Assembly: GCA_002719135.1 (NCBI GenBank)
Contig: PBGU01000039.1
Span: 1 to 9,969 of the forward strand
Origin: Gammaproteobacteria bacterium
Lineage (GTDB): Bacteria; Pseudomonadota; Gammaproteobacteria; Pseudomonadales; Azotimanducaceae
Length of the DNA stretch: 9,969 nt
Direction of reading: 5' to 3'
Part shown: in pieces, positions 6,786-9,969 of the stretch
Layout: every line of letters starts with the position of its first letter
Position numbering within the stretch: the first letter of the stretch is position 1
Made by a program: the position numbers and the translations under genes
The notes under the pieces: model-generated
The model's input: the letters and a program-made list of their open reading frames with translations, nothing else
Told to the model about the DNA's origin: nothing
The model's database searches: none

Positions 6786-7988
6786 TTAATCAGGGCTTAA
6801 ATCGACCTCCAGGATTCGCGTCACAAAACTCACGGAGAAACCTAGCTTCGTTGCAATATCCTCTAATACCCTTCGTTCGGGCTCCATGGTATGGCCCTCT
6901 GCTCGGGCGACAATGCAAAGGTCTTGCAATACCTGCATCGCCTGAGTAGAGCTTGCGACTTCTTTTACGCGGCCAATCCGATCATCGAGATCCTCCTCCA
7001 ATGCGCTTACATCGACGGTTTCCTTGAACGCTCCTTCGCCAAAAAACTTCTCGAAAATCGCAATTTCCGCTTGAGTGATTTCGCCGTCGGCACGCGCGAC
7101 CGTGAGCGATGCTGCAAAGAGTAAGCGACGCATCGCTTCGGCTGCCACGGTCTTTGCCTCAAGGTAACTTGGTTCCATAAGGCTCATCAGCTTCTGCACA
7201 CCCATTTCAAGTTGCGCAATACTTCCCCCGGAGGAATTAACCAACTCCGACCGATGGAAAAGCTCTAAGGCTTTCACTCGTAGCGGGCTAAATGGATGGG
7301 TAGAAAACCAATCCTCGCTAGGCGCTCCCGCGCCTGGGTCGGCGTCTTCTTCTTGCATCTGATCGACCTGTGACAAGAAGTCGGCAAGTTGGAAACTGAT
7401 GGTTCGTCCGGATAGACCAGATGCCAATTTGAATAACGCACGTGCCACACCCTCCTGATCCTCCGCGCAATAAGCCCCGGCACGGTCCGCAGATATTTCT
7501 GCGTACCGCGACCAAGCGAATAAGGACAGTGCGAGCCGTGGGTCAGGTTTCTCTTCGCCCCGAAGTACAAATCCAATCGGTATGTCATGGTGCGCATAAA
7601 CATGATGCCCAAGTTCATGGCCCATCACGAAAACGATTTCAGATCCTTCAAAATCTTCCAACAACGCCGAGGAAAACATAACCAACAGCCGACCCTCCTC
7701 GGGTCGAAAGCACATGGCGTTGTGCTGCGGGCTCGGAAATACAAACAGCTCCAAAGGTAATGCAACACCCAACTTTTCTATGCACGCATCCGCCATCGAT
7801 CGCAACGACGGAGCCATCGCTGGGCTCAGGCGGACTGCAGTTGCAAGGAGCCGTCGTCGAGTCCGAAACGGAGCGTCGCCCTCTAGCCGAGCAATCCGTT
7901 CCTTGATCCGAACAATCGTTGGATCCCGGCCAAGAGCATCAAAGAGATCGAGGTCGTTGCTACAACGGATTTTCTCCGCTTCCGTCAT
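6786..7988 (-). CDS. Soluble M48 zinc metallopeptidase fused to a C-terminal TerB-like domain
   Basis: A 400-residue protein with no signal peptide or membrane helix, so probably cytoplasmic, unlike HtpX (membrane) or BepA (periplasm). The peptidase part has the zinc motif HELGH (H124, E125, H128), third ligand E164 in AEISADRAG (163-171) and the M48 hallmark FSTHPFSPLRVKAL (228-241). The C-terminal part (about 285-393) is all-helical with two acidic repeats, ARADGEITQAEIAIFEKFF (298-316) and ARAEGHTMEPERRVLEDIA (361-379). These resemble the metal-binding DGxxxxxE signature of TerB/DjlA-type domains. An in-frame TGA directly precedes the ATG, so the start is fixed, though no ribosome binding site is visible. 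It lies 15 bases after the MerR-TPR gene and is likely translated from the same message. The substrate is unknown; proteolytic quality control or stress response is only a guess. Confidence 0.88.
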   Translation of the reverse strand: MTEAEKIRCSNDLDLFDALGRDPTIVRIKERIARLEGDAPFRTRRRLLATAVRLSPAMAPSLRSMADACIEKLGVALPLELFVFPSPQHNAMCFRPEEGRLLVMFSSALLEDFEGSEIVFVMGHELGHHVYAHHDIPIGFVLRGEEKPDPRLALSLFAWSRYAEISADRAGAYCAEDQEGVARALFKLASGLSGRTISFQLADFLSQVDQMQEEDADPGAGAPSEDWFSTHPFSPLRVKALELFHRSELVNSSGGSIAQLEMGVQKLMSLMEPSYLEAKTVAAEAMRRLLFAASLTVARADGEITQAEIAIFEKFFGEGAFKETVDVSALEEDLDDRIGRVKEVASSTQAMQVLQDLCIVARAEGHTMEPERRVLEDIATKLGFSVSFVTRILEVDLSPD

Positions 7989-8003
7989 TCAAATTTGTCG
8001 CTG

Positions 8004-8876
8004 TTAATCCAAATCCATCAGTCTTCGGTATTGACGCAAGTGACGCCGTGAAGACAACTGGTCACCTCGAATTTCATAGATACGGGCCAGGTTGTAATGC
8101 GCGTCGGCAATAGACAGTGCTTTTCGATAAAACTTTACCGCGAGACCAATCTCGTCAAGTTCGTCGAACACCGTCCCCATGTTGTAGTGAGCTAGTTGAT
8201 GGGACGGCGTTATTTCGAGGGCACGATGATAGTGCTGTTTTGCGTGTTTTAGGTCGCCTCGTAGTTGACACAGACGTCCAAGATTGACGTGGGCATCGGC
8301 GTTCTTTGAATCCAACTTGATTGCTTGCAGGTACGCATCAGGAGCCTTCTCAGGATCAACTTCTTCGAGCTCGAGTCCGAGGTTGTACCAGTCGTCGCTA
8401 TCGAGTTCATCGAAAGACTCCTTGCTCCGGTCGCTACGCTGTGCCAGCGAAGCAACGTTGTCAGCCGTTTCGGCTCCCGTAAAATTCAATAGACCTTGCC
8501 CTGTTTGAGCATCCCAGATGCCTTGAGATCCACGGAGAACGACGTTGTCGCCGTCGGCATAAATTGGAAGCGAAGAAAGTGTTCGTTCACCCGTTACCTG
8601 TTTACACAACTTCGCCAAAACAGAAAAGGTTCGCCGTACTTTCACATTGCCATCAAGCAAACGGCGCGCCGTCCGAAGTAAAACTAAATCTTGGAATCCG
8701 AACCGATACTCGTACCGATCACCTCGCTCGGGCTCGATAAGACCCCGTTCAACGAAGTGCCTAATTTGGCGCAAAGGTAGTCCGGTAAGTCCCGCTACTT
8801 GGCGCGTGGTATACCGGTGGTCAGATCGGCCCCGATTAGTATCGCTTTTTTGAGGCGCTACGAACAAGTCCGACAT
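8004..8876 (-). CDS. MerR-type HTH protein with C-terminal TPR repeats
   Basis: A 290-residue, soluble protein. Residues 21-75 are a MerR-family winged helix: YTTRQVAGLTGLPLRQIRHF (22-41), wing ERGLIEPERGDRYEYRFGFQDL (43-64) and following helix LLRTARRLL (66-74). There is no cysteine-based metal site or drug-binding domain. A middle segment (104-132) is strand-rich with no recognised motif, followed by a Ser/Asp-rich linker (about 135-160). TPRs start at about 160: WYNLGLELEE..AYLQAIKLD, DAHVNLGRLC..HYHRALEITP, AHYNMGTVFDE..FYRKALS, AHYNLARIYEI. The third repeat is four residues short of the 34-residue period. GGGAG four bases before ATG 8876 supports the start. It probably senses a protein partner through the TPRs and regulates the operon it opens, with the M48-TerB peptidase next. 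This role is inferred. DNA targets are unknown. Confidence 0.85.
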   Translation of the reverse strand: MSDLFVAPQKSDTNRGRSDHRYTTRQVAGLTGLPLRQIRHFVERGLIEPERGDRYEYRFGFQDLVLLRTARRLLDGNVKVRRTFSVLAKLCKQVTGERTLSSLPIYADGDNVVLRGSQGIWDAQTGQGLLNFTGAETADNVASLAQRSDRSKESFDELDSDDWYNLGLELEEVDPEKAPDAYLQAIKLDSKNADAHVNLGRLCQLRGDLKHAKQHYHRALEITPSHQLAHYNMGTVFDELDEIGLAVKFYRKALSIADAHYNLARIYEIRGDQLSSRRHLRQYRRLMDLD

Positions 8877-8880
8877 GGCA

Positions 8881-8885
8881 CTCCC
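8881..8885 (-). promoter_or_regulatory. Ribosome binding site of the MerR-TPR gene
   Basis: GGGAG on the minus strand, four bases before ATG 8876. It supports this start for the first gene of the MerR-TPR / M48 pair. Confidence 0.6.
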
Positions 8886-8940
8886 GACACTCGCCTGGTC
8901 TGGTCAGCCTTCGGTAGATCCGTCCCGACGTCACAACCCA

Positions 8941-8969
8941 CTAACAGCCCAATTCCTTGCGGCCGTCAA
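8941..8969 (-). promoter_or_regulatory. Possible sigma70-type promoter of the MerR-TPR / M48 pair
   Basis: On the minus strand TTGACG (8969-8964), five of six to the -35 consensus, is followed after 17 bases by TGTTAG (8946-8941), only three of six to the -10 consensus. It would start transcription about 55-60 bases before the MerR-TPR ATG. The weak -10 could fit activation by a MerR-type regulator, but this is speculative. Otherwise the 193-base gap 8877-9069 shows no gene, tRNA or repeat. Confidence 0.28.
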
Positions 8970-9069
8970 ACACCATCGCTTTTCTGGATTGCGCTTCGGT
9001 TCTGGGGAATATAGCCGGTAACTCGTCAGCCCTCAACAGGCGCCTTCGCGTAACTCAGAAATTCATCCG

Positions 9070-9558
9070 TTATTCCGCTGTCGCGGTCTTCCGGTTCCAT
9101 GAACGCATGATCGTACCGGTAAATCGCTTGGCTCGAATCGCGTGGCCGAGAGCGGCAACTTGGTCGTTATCGACTTCATAGATCACACGAATCCCGCACA
9201 CTGGAGTAACGACGACGCGTTCGCTCGCCGCAATGAACCCTCGAAACGAATCGCCTGTACAAATACGGCCACGGCGTTGCTGGAAGTCCAACAAGTGCTC
9301 GTTACGCAAGCCGCGGCAGCGCTGATGGGTCTGGGCAATCCACGAGCGATTGCCCGAACCGCGCATCAGCAGCGTGTTTTCATCTAGAACTTCGATGCGC
9401 TTAAATGTTCGCATGGTCAAGCACCGCACGGACGCGACATACGCCTCAGCGGGAAGGGGCTCCGCTAGTATCGCTTCCAACGATTCTTCGGCGGCCATAT
9501 TTGCGCTGGCGTTAAGAAATACCGCAACCGCTAAACAGGTCGAACAATGCCTAATCAT
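9070..9558 (-). CDS. Small exported DUF6491-like protein
   Basis: A 162-residue protein with an N-terminal signal peptide (MIRHCSTCLAVAVFLNASAN, cleavage likely after about 19-23) and a mature domain of about 135 residues. The pattern VRCLTMRTFKRIEVLDENTLLMRG (44-67), then WIAQTHQRCRGL (73-84) and GRICTGDSF (97-105) resembles DUF6491: a cysteine after the first strand, C-x-G-L in the middle and C-x-G-D near the end. C46, C81, C100 and C121 could form two disulfides in the periplasm. The ATG at 9558 was chosen because the signal peptide starts there. An in-frame upstream start at 9729 would give a 219-residue protein with 57 unrelated residues that cross a terminator. The ribosome binding site is poor (GAGGG touching the ATG). 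Function unknown; the DUF match is from pattern memory. Confidence 0.72.
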   Translation of the reverse strand: MIRHCSTCLAVAVFLNASANMAAEESLEAILAEPLPAEAYVASVRCLTMRTFKRIEVLDENTLLMRGSGNRSWIAQTHQRCRGLRNEHLLDFQQRRGRICTGDSFRGFIAASERVVVTPVCGIRVIYEVDNDQVAALGHAIRAKRFTGTIMRSWNRKTATAE

Positions 9559-9640
9559 CCCTCGATGGTACGCCACGTTTGACGCACATCTAACCCCGGA
9601 TTCATCACCTAGGGTACGATTTAGTCCATCGGCCAACTCC

Positions 9641-9668
9641 AAAAAAAAGCCTGCCGTTTGACAAGCTT
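9641..9668 (-). terminator. Rho-independent terminator after the M32 carboxypeptidase
   Basis: On the minus strand AAGCTTG (9668-9662) pairs with CAGGCTT (9653-9647), seven base pairs including one G-U, around an eight-base loop. Eight T residues (9648-9641) end the structure. It lies 79 bases beyond the carboxypeptidase stop and before the DUF6491-like start. It therefore separates the two transcripts, and the DUF6491-like gene needs its own promoter in 9559-9640, where no clear consensus was seen. Confidence 0.68.
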
Positions 9669-9747
9669 GCGCCTTCATGACAACGACGTCTCGCACGCTC
9701 TCTACATCCGTGCCGAGGGCTCTCCTCAAATGTTGGGGTAGAACGAT

Positions 9748-9969
9748 TTAGTCGAGATAGCGACCTTCTAGATGAGCTTTAAACGCTTGTGCGCTTAGCG
9801 GTTCCCCGGTGATTTTTTCGATCAGCGGTCCGGTCGCGAAAAGACGGCCCTGAGAATGGACCTGCTGGCGCAACCAGCCAACCAAGCGATCAAATTCCCC
9901 GTGGGCAATCAAACCGGACAAATCATCGATGGCTTCCATCGCAGACTTAAACAGCTGCGCTGCGGCGAG
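9748..9969 (-). CDS. M32 (Taq-type) carboxypeptidase, C-terminal fragment
   Basis: The frame is open from the right window edge to a TAA at 9750-9748, giving the last 73 residues of a protein of about 500. It reads LAAAQLFKSAMEAIDDLSGL, then HGEFDRLVGWLRQQVHSQG, ending with LIEKITGEPLSAQAFKAHLE and GRYLD. This matches the C-terminal end of M32 metallocarboxypeptidases: the (Y)AAQLF helix, the G-[DE]-F-x-x-L-x-x-WLR-x-x-VH-x-x-G block, and the L[IV]-x-x-x-TGEPL-x-x-x-x-x-x-HL end. The catalytic HEXXH is outside the window. The enzyme removes C-terminal residues from peptides in the cytoplasm, using zinc or cobalt. A terminator follows at 9641-9668. The identification rests on this C-terminal block alone, but the block is distinctive. 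Confidence 0.85.
   Translation of the reverse strand, partial: LAAAQLFKSAMEAIDDLSGLIAHGEFDRLVGWLRQQVHSQGRLFATGPLIEKITGEPLSAQAFKAHLEGRYLD

Noticed and set aside
6786..7988. Identification of the M48 protein as HtpX or BepA
   Set aside because: It lacks the membrane helices of HtpX and the signal peptide and TPR tail of BepA; its C-terminal part is TerB-like instead.
8877..9069. tRNA, small RNA or repeat in the 193-base gap
   Set aside because: No cloverleaf, conserved tRNA T-loop sequence, direct repeat or T-tailed hairpin was found; only a weak promoter candidate remains.
9559..9729. Upstream extension of the DUF6491-like gene to ATG 9729
   Set aside because: The extra 57 residues would precede a normal signal peptide and span a well-formed intrinsic terminator, so they are very unlikely to be translated.

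Overview
The window looks like chromosomal DNA of a Gram-negative bacterium, most likely an environmental gammaproteobacterium. The main evidence is a bifunctional class A penicillin-binding protein with a UB2H domain (the PBP1B type) followed by a TPR lipoprotein with an outer-membrane-type lipobox, as in Pseudomonas-like bacteria. A membrane-anchored DsbA-like protein and a DUF6491-like exported protein fit this. Two luciferase-like, F420-type oxidoreductases and an ACAD10/11-type phosphotransferase suggest a lineage that breaks down lipids or xenobiotics. Base composition and coding style look even across the window. No transposase, integrase, phage gene, tRNA, rRNA or CRISPR array was seen, and no gene-free stretch exceeds about 200 bases.

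Left part (1-2934), catabolic enzymes: a luciferase-like oxidoreductase on the minus strand runs off the left edge. Divergent from it is a phosphotransferase-family kinase (831-1886). That gene converges, with a 10-base gap, on a second complete luciferase-like oxidoreductase on the minus strand. A functional link among the three is inferred from position only.

Middle (3038-6770), thiol redox and cell wall: a small glutaredoxin-like protein (minus) and a membrane-anchored DsbA-like protein (plus) start 23 bases apart, back to back, over one symmetric TATA element. Downstream lies PBP1B (mrcB). Its stop codon overlaps the start codon of a small TPR lipoprotein (TAATG), which matches the place and build of LpoP, the PBP1B activator of Pseudomonas aeruginosa. 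This pair would build peptidoglycan under control from the outer membrane.

Right part (6786-9969), minus strand: a probable two-gene operon encodes a MerR-type helix-turn-helix protein fused to TPR repeats, then a soluble M48 zinc peptidase fused to a TerB-like domain. This is the least familiar module in the window. Upstream of it are a small exported DUF6491-like protein, a well-formed intrinsic terminator, and the C-terminal end of an M32 (Taq-type) carboxypeptidase that enters from the right edge. Perfect or near-perfect inverted repeats sit at both convergent gene junctions.
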